DNA of 64,000 bases from Pontederia crassipes (GCA_030549335.1 CM060183.1:23820552-23884551); one strand, 5' to 3'; positions 25,561 through 37,496 are shown, counted from the first letter of the stretch. Numbers and translations are program-made. The notes: generated by a model from the letters alone, not told the origin.

Positions 25561-27064
25561 CTATTTTTTTTTCTTACATTATCATGTGTTGAGACATGAT
25601 CTTCCATTAATATAGTTATCTTTAACAGAACATTATTCTGTTTCTTATAAAATCTGATAGTGCAAACAAATTTAAATCTTTTCATGCAATGTCTGATAGT
25701 GTCCATGATATTTAACTACATAGAGCAATGCTTTATTAATGCAATGATATCGCAGAGCATGACTTCATAACCACCTCATCAGCAAATTATCTAATAACGA
25801 TAATATTTTATTGCAAAACATGAATAAAGTGATGCTACGTGGCTGCAACATTCATGCATGCATATTTATTTAAGAATTATACTTTATACAATTGCTATAA
25901 TTTTATGCATTTATCATTATTTATTCTAAGAATTAATGCGCAATATAAGAATACACATGCATGATTGTGTGTGCACCTATGAATGTTCCAAGTGGCAAAG
26001 TAATGGGAACGGTAGCATGTGCAGTATAACAACTGTCAAATTGCACATTCCTTGTTTTTCATTAGTATTAAGTGTGGTTGGTGAGGTGTCTTAGGAAATA
26101 TTAGATGGTACTCAATACTACTTTTTTATGTACAGCCTTTCACTTTTTTTAGTCCGCCTTCATAATTATTGTTCTACATATCTGCAAAAATAAATTTCTG
26201 CATTATATTAGATTTCTCTTATCCAATAAGTTCTGTATTCTACATTAGTTATATTCTATTTTCTTAATAATTATTTTATATTCTATAATAGTTTATTATA
26301 TTAATATTTTAATATGAATGCAATGAATATTTTTAAAAAATGTATATATCATTAGCGAAACAAAATTACACCATGTTTAACAAAAATTGAAAAAAGGATA
26401 TTTTCTACATATATATGTTTAAATACTAGGATATTATTCATTATTTTTTATTAAGAAATAACGTAAGTTTAGCATACGTGTGTGTAATTCTTATATGCAA
26501 TATATTTAAATGGTTCGAAGAAATTATATTCAGTTTTTAATAATTACTTTAACTCCAGTCTACGTTTGGTTGAAAATTTTTTATATAATTACTTTAATTT
26601 CCGATAATTCTTCATAATATCATAATACATTGTGGGTGTAAACATAACTTGAGGGCACAATTTTATTTTTGCACTTTGTCGTATCAACCATTTGTTTCTG
26701 TTTCTTATCCATCTTCATTTTAGCTTTGTCCTCATTATGTTAGCTCGTTGTTTTTTTTACTTCTTTTCTAAAGTTTTTATCCCTTGCTATTACTTACAAA
26801 CCTTGGATGCCTTATGTTCATCCTTTAGCGGTGACCATGGTGACAAATATTGTTTTCGTAATCATTCATGGTTGTCCTTTTATTTATCAAACCCATTAGC
26901 TGTGACGCCAACCAGCTTCTCCTCTTAATTGATTGTATAGTTGTCAAGCTTGAACAAAAATTATGATCTATTTGAAAATGTGAAAAAATGACATAATTCA
27001 TCATATAAAAAATAATGTACCTGCAAATATTTTAAATACTTCTACAGATTTAAATCAGAAAAAA
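25561..27064. other. Helitron interior without a supported gene
   Basis: 25830-26050 repeats segments of 20790-21490. The 78-codon frame at 26692-26928 has a hydrophobic N-terminal half and could be a captured host-gene scrap, but I recognise nothing in it. Confidence 0.45.
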
Positions 27065-30000
27065 ATGGAGAAGAAACTTGCACGGATGAATAGAACAAAT
27101 ATCCGAAGACAGAAAAGGACTAAACATTCAGGTAAGAGAAAATTCAATCTTTTCAAGAAATTCAAATTCGTCAAAGTTGTCCTTAATTATATTCAATTGT
27201 AAACATTAAAAATAAGCTAAATAATGCTTAGATATTGATGCATTTTTTAACTTAGATATAACTTTATATTTACCCTTAACATGAGTACATATTAATATTT
27301 TTTTAAACTTGAGAAAGCTTTTATTGGATTCTATATTTTTACTCATATAGTATTGATTTGTTTACTAACATTTCATATGAATCTCTATGTGATTTGTTCT
27401 ACAGGAAATAGTGATTTATCGAATTCCAAAAGGATTAGCAAGAAGAATAAAACAAGAGTTCTATCTATAAATGATATAACAAATGGTTAGTACCATAAAA
27501 GACTGTCATATATTTACTTTTTCTGTAAATGTCCAGTTTTATTGATTTTATTTAATTTTTGTTATGCCATTAAGAAATTGAATGATTTATAATAAAACCA
27601 ACAAAACATTCTTCCTCATAAAATTTATGTATTATTATACTTCTAATTTTTCCACTATAAGATATCGAAACTTATGCACTTTCACAATTTCTTAATTTCT
27701 ATTTTATGATAAAATTTGTTTAGAAAATATGTAATTTATTTGGTTGTTTTCATATACATTTTTTTATAATGACATCTCTTCACGAACACAATAGAAGGAT
27801 AAAATCATAATAGTGAAATGATATTCTAGATTTATATAATAGGAGTTTGATATATGAATTTTCTATGTACACGAATACCAAAGTACATAGATATTGAAAT
27901 TATAATGGTAAAATGTACATTTTGTCAAGTAACAATTAAAATATTTGTGATTTTTTCTATTATTTCCTCTATATTTTTTTAATCTTTTTTGTTTATTCAT
28001 GATAGATATCCTAATTGATGATAGCCAACCCAATTTAAATGGTGATCATAGAGACAAAGGTGAAACATTAACTCATTTAAATTACAATATCCAAACTTGA
28101 GGCAAATATTCATATTATTATTTATTTATGACATGAACCTCCCTTATTTTTTTACTGTGATCTTTGGTTACTTTCTTTTATAAAAGGATTTTGTTTTCAT
28201 ATTTCACTTATAAAAAAATTAGCACAATATGTTAAAATTGTTTCACAATTAAATTTTTCCTATTACAAGGAAAAGTTGAAACTAACAATGCTGTTGTACC
28301 ATATATGTCGTTCATATACCAATATTTCAAATAGTTCTAAAATTAACCTTCCATATAATATTAAAATTAACCTTAATACCATTAAATATCCTTGTGGAAC
28401 ATTTTTTTTACATTTTATTTATAAATAAAATATCATGCTATGTTGCAATTGTCTCATAAATTATATAATTTTTCCTACTAGAATGTGAGACGAAAACTAA
28501 TAATGGTGTTGTATCAAGTGTGTCATTCAAAAATTACTTATATACCAATGTCCACTTCAAAATAAAATATTATATACTATTTATTTATTTATTTATTTAT
28601 TTTGTTACATACATAGAATATTTTATGCCAGATCACATGGAGGATCATTCTGGAAATGAGCTTAAAGGTAAAAAATCATGCACACATTTATTCATGAAAT
28701 ATTTAAATTACAATTCTTGAAATGATTTATTTTTTATTATACCACATTTTTAGAATATGATGTTGAGTTAATAGACGTCTGCAATGAAGGTATGTATACA
28801 TTTTAAACATACATGCATATGAACATGTCAAATCTTAATACTAATATATCCACATATTAAAAATTTAACATATATTAATTACCACATTTTATTTTATATA
28901 TTTTCAGAAGATGAAGAAGTTCTTTCAACCACGTCTAATCAAGATATGCAACTATTTTTTTAAAAAATAATTCATAAATTATATGTTGAAATTAACATTA
29001 TTTATATTTAAAAAATAGGATATTGGGATTCAGGACATCCAACTTATGAATGTAAAAATTGTGGAGCATTATTTTGGTATGAAGAAAGAATCCGCAAATA
29101 CTATAATGCAAAAATCTCAGAGTTCTCACTATGTTGTTGCCATGGAAAAATAAAATTGCCAAGTTCAAAAGAGCCTCCTCAAATTTTGAAGCGATTGTTC
29201 TTTGGATCAGGTTAGGCAAAAAATTCATTTATTGCTTGAAAATTATAATTATTTATTAACTTTGGATCACGTTAGGCAAAAATTTCATTTATTTCTTGAA
29301 AATTATAATTATTTATTAACATATATCTTATTATTTAATGCAGGAGCTAAAAGTGATCATTTTTGAGAAAATATTAGGAATTATAATTCTATGTTCGCAT
29401 TTACATCATTGGGTGGAAAGGTTGATACGTCTATAAATCAAACAAAAGGACCAAGGACATTTAGATTATCTGGTCAAAATTATCATCAAATTGAAAGTTT
29501 ATTGCCTATTGAAGGAGCATTCCCAAAGTTTGCACAACTTTATATCTTTGATATAGAAAATGAAATAGAAAATAGAATTCACATTGCAAGGTAATTTTCT
29601 AACATATTTAAATAATTGCTCATCTTTTTTAAAATATTTATATAGATATATGTACATTATTTTTTTTTTAAATTAATTTGTTTTTGCTTTTTTCATGATA
29701 TATTCTTATACAGTGGTGGGCAATCAATAAATGCTTTTCACACTGAAATTGTTGCTGACTTGAAACAAATGCTTGATGAACACAATGTCTTGGCAAAAAC
29801 ATTTAGAATGGTGAGAGATAGATTTCAAGAAAACATAAACTCTAATATTAGACTCAAATTGATTGGCAAAAGAGGTTCAGATGGGAGAACATACAATCTA
29901 CCCACCACTTCAGAAGTTGCAGCTTTGGTAGTTGGAGACTTCGAATTGTCTAGAGGAGATAGAGATATTATTATTGAAACGCAGTGTGGGAAATTGCAAA

Positions 30001-33000
30001 GAATAAACGAATTAAATCCTGCTTATTTAAGTTTGCAATATCCTTTACTTTATCCATATGCAGAAGATGGATATAGAGAAGACATTTCTCTCAGTTGTTA
30101 TAAAGATTCAAATCAAGAAAGAAAATATTTCGCTTACAAGATTCAGGAAAGGAAGAATGATATTTCAATAATTATTTTTGCCAAAAAATTAATTCAACAA
30201 TTCTTGGTTGATGCATACACTATGATTGAATCTTCTCGCTTAAAGTATATTAGAGGTCATAAAAAACAACTGAGAGCTGATATCTACAAAGGATTGGCAG
30301 ATGCTGTTTTGCGTGGAGAAACAAATCATTCTTCTCAAGGAAAAAGAATCATTCTGCCTTCTAGCTTTACAGGTAGTGCAAGATATATGTTGCAAAATTA
30401 TCAAGATGCTATGGATATATGTAAATGGGCTGGATATCCTAATCTTTTCATTACATTCACATGCAATCCAAAGTGGCCTGAAGTACATAGATATGTAAAC
30501 AACGTAGGCTTCAATTCTGAAGATCGTTCAGACATCTTATCTAGGATTTTCAAGATCAAATTGGACAACTTGATAAAGGATTTTCGTCAAAATCAAATTT
30601 TTGGAGAAGTAAAAGCAGGTACATAGTTTGACTCTAATTTTTTTTTACATTGAATTTAAATTATGCAAGTTAGATCTGTCTATATACATATATGTTATCA
30701 TTTTATTTGTTAAATTTTTCATTTTATTTATTACATGTTTTATTTTGATGCAGTGATATATACAATTGAGTTTCAAAAACGGGGGTTGCCTCATGCTCAC
30801 ATCTTGCTATTTCTTCATGAGCATAATAAATTTCCAACAACAACTGATATTGACCGAATAATTTCAGCAGAAATACCTGATGAGTTAATGGATCCTCATT
30901 ACTATGAAGCAGTAAAGAATTTCATGTTACACGGTCCATGTGGTGCCATTAGAAAATCTTCTCCTTGCATGCAAAATGGAAAATGTACAAAACACTTTCC
31001 AAAGAAATTTATTCAGTCAACAATAGTTGATGAAGAAGGTTATCCTATATATAGAAGAATGGATAATGGTAGAACTATCAAGAAAGGTGGTATTGACTTG
31101 GATAATAGGTATGTAGTGCCACACAATCGCTTATTATCATTAAAGTATGGTGCTCATATAAATGTTGAATGGTGCAATCAGTCAAGGTCGATCAAATACT
31201 TATTTATATATGTTAATAAAGGATATGATCATATTACAGTTGCTTTTTCTCAAAGTTCGAATGATGAAGGTTCATCAAATTGTGTTGATGAAATTAATAT
31301 GTATTATGATTGTCGATACATATCTCCATGTGAAGCTTCCTGGAGGATTTATAGTTTCCCAATCCATCATAGAGAACCACTAGTAGAACGATTAGCCTTT
31401 CATCTTCCAAATGAACACAGTGTTATATTCTCTGATGATGACCCCATCGATGAAGTTGTCAATAGACAAAGTATAAATGAATCAATGTTTTTATGTTCGT
31501 TTGAGGCAAATAAATTATATCCTGAAGCAAGGGAATTAACTTATGCAGAATTTCCTTTTAAATTTGTATGGAAAAAAATTTAAAAAATGGGAAAAAAGGA
31601 AAACTGTAGGATTTTCTATTGGAAGAATTTTCTTTGCTGCACCTAGAAGTGGTGAATTATATTATTTGAGATTGCTTCTGAACATAATCAAAGGTCCAAC
31701 TTGCTTTGAGGATCTTAGAACAGTCAATAATTGCACCTATCAAACTTCTAAAGAGGCATGCTATGCACTTGGATTATTGGATGATGACAAAGAATATATA
31801 GATGCAATAAGGGAAGCAAGTCAATGGGGTATGCCATCTTACCTCATACAATTATTTGCTATGTTATTATTATCAAATTCAATGACACAACCTGATATTG
31901 TGTGGCAAAAGATCTGGCAACTATTATCTGATGATCTACTATATGAAGAAAGAGTATTATTGAACAATCCAGGTACAAAAAAACTTTTAACTTTTAATAA
32001 CATGTATATGTCATGTTTTGTTGTTCACCCTTCATTACAAAACTTTAATTATTTTATATTCTTTTACAATATTCATTATAAAATCTTGGATATTATATAT
32101 TAGTATTGATTCTTTGTTTTTTTACACATTCTTATTATTTCTAAATTTTTTTGTCTTCCTTTAGATGCAAAGTTACCAGAAGATGAAATTAAAAATCAAT
32201 GCTTGCAAAAATTGGAAAGAAATCTAAAAGCTTGTGGAAAAAGTTTTCAAGAATTTCCATCAATGCCTAGGCCAATTTATTATGAAGTCCGGTGTGATTT
32301 TGGCAATCGATTAATTCTTGATGAGCTTCGTTACAATAAAGTAACTTTATACGAAGAACATCAACAATTAATGAACAATTTGACAATGGAACAAAAATCT
32401 ATTTATGATTCAATAATGGCAAAAGTAGATGGAGATAAAGGTGGCTTATTTTTTGTACATGGTTATGGAGGCACCGGAAAGACATTTCTTTGGAGGACAC
32501 TTTCTTCTAGATTAAGATCCAAAGGGGATATTGTCTTAACCGTTGCATCAAGTGGTATTGCATACTTTTATTGCCAGGAGGTCGAACTGCTCATTCAAGA
32601 TTTGCAATCCCTTTAAATGCAAATAAAGATTCTACGTGCAATATTAAGAAAGGAAGTCAATTGGCGAATCTAATTCTTAAGACAAAATTGATTATTTGGG
32701 ATGATGCACCAATGATGCATAAATTTTGTTTTGAAGCTCTTGACAGAACCATTAGAGATATTCTTAGGTTTGAAGACACATTCAGCTTAGATAAACCATT
32801 TGGTGGAAAAATAGTAGTTCTTGGAGGAGATTTCAGACAAATTTTGTCTGTTATTCCTAAAGGTACAAGAGAAGATATTATTCATGCTTCTTTAAATTCT
32901 TCATATTTATGGCCTTATTGTCAAATTTTAAAGCTGACAAAGAATATGAGATTGAAAGGTAACGAGTCACCTATGCATTTGAATGATCTAGGAAATTTTT

Positions 33001-33828
33001 CTAATTGGATTTTGGGAGTTGGTGATGGAACAATTGGACAAGAAGTGGATGGTATTGACAAAATTCAAATTCCTGATGACATAATCATAAAGTTTTGTGA
33101 TGATCCATTATCTACAATTGTTCAGAGTACATATCCTGAATTTTTACAGCATGCAAATGACATAAACTACCTTCAGCATAGAGCAATTCTTGCTCCTACA
33201 CGATATGGTGGAATCAATCAACAACTATATGATTACTCTCAATCACAATCCAGAGAAAATGTATTTGAGCTCAGATACAGTATGCATGTCTGATCATTCA
33301 TTTGATACTTTGGATCATGTTTATACACCAGAATTTTTAAATAGTATTAAATGTTCTGGAGTTCCAAATCACTTGATCACTTTGAAGGTCGGTATACCGG
33401 TGATGCTACTTAGAAATATAGATCAATCATCTGGATTGTGTAATGGCACAAGATTGATCATCACAAGACTTGAAAATATGGTTATCGAAGCTAAAATTTT
33501 ATCAGGAAATAATGCAGGAGATAAAGTGTTCATTCCAAGAATGACTTTAACTTCATCTGATACAAGGGTGCCTTTCAAATTTCAGCGCAGACAATTTCCA
33601 ATCACAATATCATTTGCCATGATGATTAATAAAAGTCAAGGTCAATCATTATCTCATGTGGAATTATTTTTGAAGAAACCTGTGTTTACTCATGGGCAAT
33701 TATATGTTGCACTTTCACGAGTAACAAGTAGAGAATGACTTAAAATTTTAGCTTATGATGATGATGGTCAAGTAACAAATGAGATTACAAATGTTGTATA
33801 CAAAGAAGTTTTTCGTAATTTATATTAA
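27065..33828 (+). pseudogene. Helitron RepHel: Rep nuclease plus PIF1-family helicase, broken
   Basis: RepHel nicks and joins Helitron ends and unwinds DNA. Early short exons (27065-27131, 27405-27485, 28006-28059 and others) give a basic, then acidic leader. 29019-29210 has the zinc-finger-like ECKNCGALFWYEER and FSLCCCHGKIKLP. 29344-29590 and 29714-30618 hold the N-terminal Helitron domain (LPSSFTGSARYM, FITFTCNPKWPE). 30754-31972 has the HUH motif GLPHAH (histidines at 30792-30800) and the two catalytic tyrosines of KYLFIYVNKG (31197 and 31209). 32165-33828 is the helicase: Walker A GYGGTGKT at 32461, LIIWDDAPM, VLGGDFRQIL and the C-terminal INKSQGQSL...LYVALSRV. Breaks: TGA at 29364 (family has Arg), a 7-A run with +1 shift at 31572-31578, shifts near 32560 and 33200, and TGA at 33736. 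The native stop is TAA at 33826. The catalytic residues survive although the frame does not. Confidence 0.9.
29201..29320 (+). repeat. 60-bp tandem duplication spanning a splice donor
   Basis: The unit starting TTTGGATCA, then a GTTAGG splice donor and intron sequence, occurs at 29201 and 29261. The second copy reads GATCAC before GTTAGG, the first GATCAG. Confidence 0.85.
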
Positions 33829-33940
33829 AACTTTCTTTTCAATATTACATTATGCATTATCCTTTGTTCAAGTAGAAATACATATTATCTTTAACAATAA
33901 AATTATTATATTTTTTATATGTCATTATTAAATTCCTTTT

Positions 33941-33968
33941 ATCGCGCATCGCGCGGGTGTTATACTAG
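33941..33968 (+). terminator. Helitron 3' hairpin and CTAG terminus
   Basis: The stem CGCGC/GCGCG with an ATC loop is followed eleven to twelve bases later by CTAG and a host T. In Helitrons this hairpin marks the end of transfer (established for the family). It is not a transcription terminator in the bacterial sense. Confidence 0.85.
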
Positions 33969-35253
33969 TTTGTTGTAAAGGCATAGTTATATGTTATCTA
34001 TTACTAATGCATTAGTAAGATCTGAAGACATATTTTATTATTCAAATTATAATTATAATTCTAATATATGTAATATGTGTATTTAAATTAATCGTTTGAA
34101 TTATTCAAATCCAGATAAGATTTCCAACATAATATATTTATATATTTGTTTAAAAAGAAATGTTACAATGACACGTGTCAAATAATAATAATTAACAAAT
34201 ATAAATCTAGAAGATAAAATTAATCTTATTTTCGGAATTAAAAAATAAGATAAAATAATAATTCAGTTTAAATCTAAAATATAAACACAAAGTGGCATCA
34301 TAGAATGATGATGTGTCAAATTTTTATATAAGGTAATATATACAGATCTAATTTATTTTCACATAATAAAAACTTTAGTTAGTTATATAAGGTAATAAAA
34401 ATAAAAATTGTCTTATAACTTTGTTATATAAGGTAATAAAAATGAAATAGGATTAATTTATAAGCATATTTATACAAGCAGATTTTTTTGGTATGATTTA
34501 AATAAATAATATTTTCTTTCTAATAGATAATGTATAAGTAAAAATAATTTCTTTTAAATATTATTTTTCGTAATAAAAAATAATTTTAAAAATAAATCAT
34601 TAATATATTATTTCTAAAAGGCAATGTACAAGTATAATAAAAAAAAATTTCATTTTTTAAAAAATAATGTATTATCTTTTAACTTAGAAAAATTAAAGCA
34701 ATGAATTCAATTCTATCCAAAATAATTTAAACTAAAAAAATCAATATGAATTGAAAATAATTAATTATTTAAGAAAAAATAATTTAATTAGAAGTTGGGG
34801 TCTTGGTAAATTTAAATTGAATTTTAAACTTTTAAAAATAGAATAACCTATTTATGAAATTTAAATACTAATAAAATAGTTTTGATAATTATTATAAATT
34901 ATAATATTTCAATTATATACTATATATTTTTATAATATCTGACATCCGTGCATCGCTCAGAATTTAGGACTAGCACTAATAGATGTTGTCTAATTTCATA
35001 AATATTATCATTGTGTATAATAATCTTTTATTAAAAGAAATTGATCAGATATTAAATATCAAATATCATCTTTATATATTATAAATAATATTTTCTTTTT
35101 AAAAGTAGTGGATAATTATAATAAAATATTATACTACTTCACTTTTATAAATTATTATACAAGTATAAATAAATTTTTGATAATTTTTATAAATCATAAT
35201 ATTTCAATTATATATTATTTGTAATATTTATGATGCACTGGATTTAGGACTAG
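33969..35253 (+). mobile_element. Right part of the older Helitron, with a doubled 3' end
   Basis: 34165-34290 matches the left part at 18915-19060. One 3' end is at 34930-34973 (CCGTGCATCGCTCAGAATTTAGGA then CTAG). A diverged second one is at 35225-35253 (ATGCACTGGATTTAGGA then CTAG and T), and the about 110 bp before each are alike. So either the end is tandemly duplicated or two related elements abut. No gene is seen. Confidence 0.55.
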
Positions 35254-35568
35254 TTTGATTAAAAAGTTAGGAATGAGATCATAATCGAGGTTTTATTCCC
35301 CAAACCAAACCACAACGGTTGGTATTTAATATTTATGAAGAATTAATTAGACCGGTGGTCGGCAGGCAGAGATTTGAACACGTTCTCGGGGTGGGGACAC
35401 AATGAATGACGTGGCATATTAAATATAACTGGTCCTGGATACCTTAAATTTGAGAAATTGTGGAAATAATCAATCAGCCACTCCATGTCTCCATCAACCA
35501 TTGTCTGGAAATTGCTAAAAACAATCATCAATCACCTGCCATATAAGCACGTTTCTTTTTCTCCGAAG

Positions 35569-35593
35569 CACGTGTGGTATACATAATTATAAG
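35569..35593 (+). promoter_or_regulatory. Sulfotransferase promoter: G-box and TATA box
   Basis: A G-box CACGTG lies at 35569-35574, and a TATAA core at about 35588-35592, 52 bp before the ATG. This leaves a leader of about 25 nt. A second TATA-like CATATAAG at 35540-35547 would give a leader near 75 nt. G-boxes bind bZIP and bHLH factors in light, ABA and jasmonate responses. Which applies here is unknown. Confidence 0.45.
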
Positions 35594-35643
35594 AGGAGTG
35601 CTCTCCTCGCTAACAGCTTCAATCCATCCACCGGCGGAGAGGC

Positions 35644-36642
35644 ATGGAGGAGAAGGAGGGGGAAGCTAATGGAGTAGTCACTCGGCCCATTCAAACGTAC
35701 TCTGCCTTCATCTCTACCCTTCCCCTTCGACACTACGGCATAAATTATCCTCTCCGGCAGTACCGCGGCTTTTGGTTCTCGGAGAACGTACTTCCGGGGT
35801 TGCTGTACATGCGGGACCATTTCCGGCCACGCCCCGGAGACCTCTTCGTCGCGAGCTTCCCCAAGTCCGGCACCACGTGGACCAAAGCCCGCATAGTTTC
35901 CACCATGACCCGAGGCGAGTACCAGCACCCCCTGATTCTCTCGCGCCACCCGCACGAGTGCATCCTGTACATCGACGACATCTTTGCCGCCGGCCACGAT
36001 GCGAAGATCGAGGCCTTGACGTCCCCTCGAGTCGTGTCCACCCACATTCCTTACTCGCTGCTGCCGGACGCCGTCACTGGCGGCTCCGCCCGCATCGTGT
36101 ACGTCTGCCGGGAGCCCAAGGACGTGCTCGTTTCCATCAGCAACTTCGAGGACAAGGGCATCGCGCTGCCGCCGACGGATCCCCTGACGGCGACGTTCGG
36201 GCCTTTCTACGAAGGGGTCTTCCCTTTCGGCCCGACATGGCAGCACGTGCTCGAGTTCTGGAACGAGAGCCGGCGCAGGCCCGAGAAGATTTTATTCTTG
36301 AAGTACGAGGAGATGATGGAGGACCCCGTGAGCAACTTGATGAAGTTGGCCGAGTTCATCGGCTGCCCCTTCTCGGCGGACGAGGAGAAGGGGGGCGTGC
36401 CGGAGGGCATCGTGAGTCTCTGCAGCTTCAAGAAGTTGAAGGAACTGGAGGTGAACAAAAATGGCGTGCAGGGAACGCTGATCAGGATCCCGAGAGCTGC
36501 GTTCTTCAGGAAGGGAGAAGTGGGGGATTGGAAGAACCACATGACCGAAGAGATGGCCCAAAGGATCGATCAAATCGTCCGATCGAAGCTGCAAGGTTCC
36601 GGGCTCACTCTCGGGGTGACTGCCAAATTGGAGTCTGCATGA
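35644..36642 (+). CDS. Cytosolic sulfotransferase (plant SOT family)
   Basis: This is a complete intronless frame of 332 codons, the usual length of plant cytosolic sulfotransferases, which move sulfate from PAPS to hydroxyls of flavonoids, steroids, jasmonates, desulfo-glucosinolates and similar molecules. The PAPS 5'-phosphosulfate loop PKSGTTW is at residues 73-79. The likely catalytic histidine is H134 in STHIPYSLLP. The 3'-phosphate site CREPKDVLVS is at 155-164 (R156, S164). GPTWQHVLEFW at 196-206 and ILFLKYEEM at 216-224 are the expected core strands, and the final PAPS motif RKGEVGDWKN is at 289-298. There is no signal peptide. All key residues are present, so it should be active. The segment after the loop (TKARIVSTMTRGEY) departs from the commoner LKAL pattern. 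The substrate cannot be told from sequence. GC content is far above the flanks. Confidence 0.95.
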   Translation: MEEKEGEANGVVTRPIQTYSAFISTLPLRHYGINYPLRQYRGFWFSENVLPGLLYMRDHFRPRPGDLFVASFPKSGTTWTKARIVSTMTRGEYQHPLILSRHPHECILYIDDIFAAGHDAKIEALTSPRVVSTHIPYSLLPDAVTGGSARIVYVCREPKDVLVSISNFEDKGIALPPTDPLTATFGPFYEGVFPFGPTWQHVLEFWNESRRRPEKILFLKYEEMMEDPVSNLMKLAEFIGCPFSADEEKGGVPEGIVSLCSFKKLKELEVNKNGVQGTLIRIPRAAFFRKGEVGDWKNHMTEEMAQRIDQIVRSKLQGSGLTLGVTAKLESA

Positions 36643-36969
36643 TAAGTTGATCCATCTGCATGCTGTTTGGCTTCTTACGTTCAATAAGGACTTCGACAAG
36701 GGTTTGAATTCCCGGTGTGAATTTATTGCAGTTGATCTTTCACATTAGCTTTATGACGATATACATTGTGTAATGGAAAAAAAAACTAAGTTTGCATGTG
36801 AAAGGGAGCAGCGAAACTAGGTAAGAGGAAGAGAGAAGAGATATTTGTCCATCAACCATTGATCTTGATATCAACAGTCCATATTGCCCGCATGTATGCA
36901 AAATTTTAGGTGCTCAGCATATACATTAATTCATATATATATATATATATAAGGTTATTTATTTTAGTG

Positions 36970-37002
<33 letters not shown>

Positions 37003-37155
37003 GTTGGCATATAAATGGGAAATTAAAATAAAATATCAAATAGAACTAAAATTATAAAAATATTATTCATACGTTCACAACCGATTACATGAGATATTTA
37101 TTTCGAAACAAAATTAGACTATAAAAGTCTTACTCGCTGCTTTCCGTTTTCTCGC
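36643..37155. other. Sulfotransferase 3' flank and spacer with microsatellites
   Basis: An AATAAGGA near 36684 may serve as polyadenylation signal. 36935-36952 and 36970-36988 are AT runs, the latter continuing into a GA run to about 37001. No gene is seen. Confidence 0.5.
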
Positions 37156-37496
37156 TTGGGTGAAACAGAGGAACAATCCTCTCGCTATTCTAAGGGAAGA
37201 ACTCAGGGCGAAGCGATAGGGCAAATCTCTCCCTTTTATCCACCCATCATGTCCCTCTACTGTAATCCCATACCTTTGTCCCTTATCTCTCTCTCTTTAC
37301 CTTTTCTAGTAACTTTCCCATCCGGAAAGGCAAGTCAGCTGATACTTCTAGCAACTACTTGACTGACCTCCTTTAACAGGGCGACTAGGTCAGTCCATTG
37401 AGGGAGGGGGTAAGGGGAGATTCTTCGCCATTGGGAACTATATCAATCAGAGGTTATTGAGACCCGTGCATGACTGGCTCATGATATCCATGTGCA
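37156..37496 (+). pseudogene. Mitovirus RdRp-like fragment, broken
   Basis: Mitoviruses are capsidless RNA viruses of mitochondria. Plant mitochondrial and nuclear genomes carry relics of their RNA polymerase gene. Here a 68-codon frame (37156-37362) ends in PSGKASQLILLATT, and a different frame from about 37406 reads GRFFAIGNY, then a basic stretch and PVHDWLM (to about 37479). Both resemble the N-terminal half of the plant-type mitovirus polymerase as I remember it. At least one frame change and in-frame stops separate them, and the catalytic GDD region is absent. GC content is higher than the flanks. Direct viral integration, or transfer of a mitochondrial DNA copy to the nucleus, are both possible. 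The identification rests on recall. Confidence 0.45.

Larger units (their letters stand above)
20637..33968 (+). mobile_element. Formerly autonomous Helitron, 13.3 kb
   Basis: The 5' terminus is TCTATACTATATTAAAAGC at 20637. The 3' terminus is a five-pair hairpin (CGCGC-ATC-GCGCG, about 33943-33955), then GGTGTTATA and CTAG at 33965-33968, followed by T. Between the ends lie an RPA70-like gene (21806-24431), a second truncated RPA start (about 25330-25560) and a RepHel gene (27065-33828), all on the plus strand, which is the standard gene set of plant autonomous Helitrons. Both main genes are now broken. The base to the left is G rather than the usual A. The ends could still be recognised by an active RepHel elsewhere (inference). 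Confidence 0.9.

Noticed and set aside
26692-26928. Possible membrane protein gene in the Helitron
   Set aside because: The hydrophobic residues come from T-rich DNA. No start context, no splice sites and no family likeness are seen.
35587-36246. Minus-strand 219-codon frame over the sulfotransferase
   Set aside because: It is the antisense shadow of a GC-rich coding region. The forward frame has all family motifs.
35772-36650. Second forward 292-codon frame in the sulfotransferase
   Set aside because: It is an Arg/His-rich alternate frame of the same gene and has no motifs.
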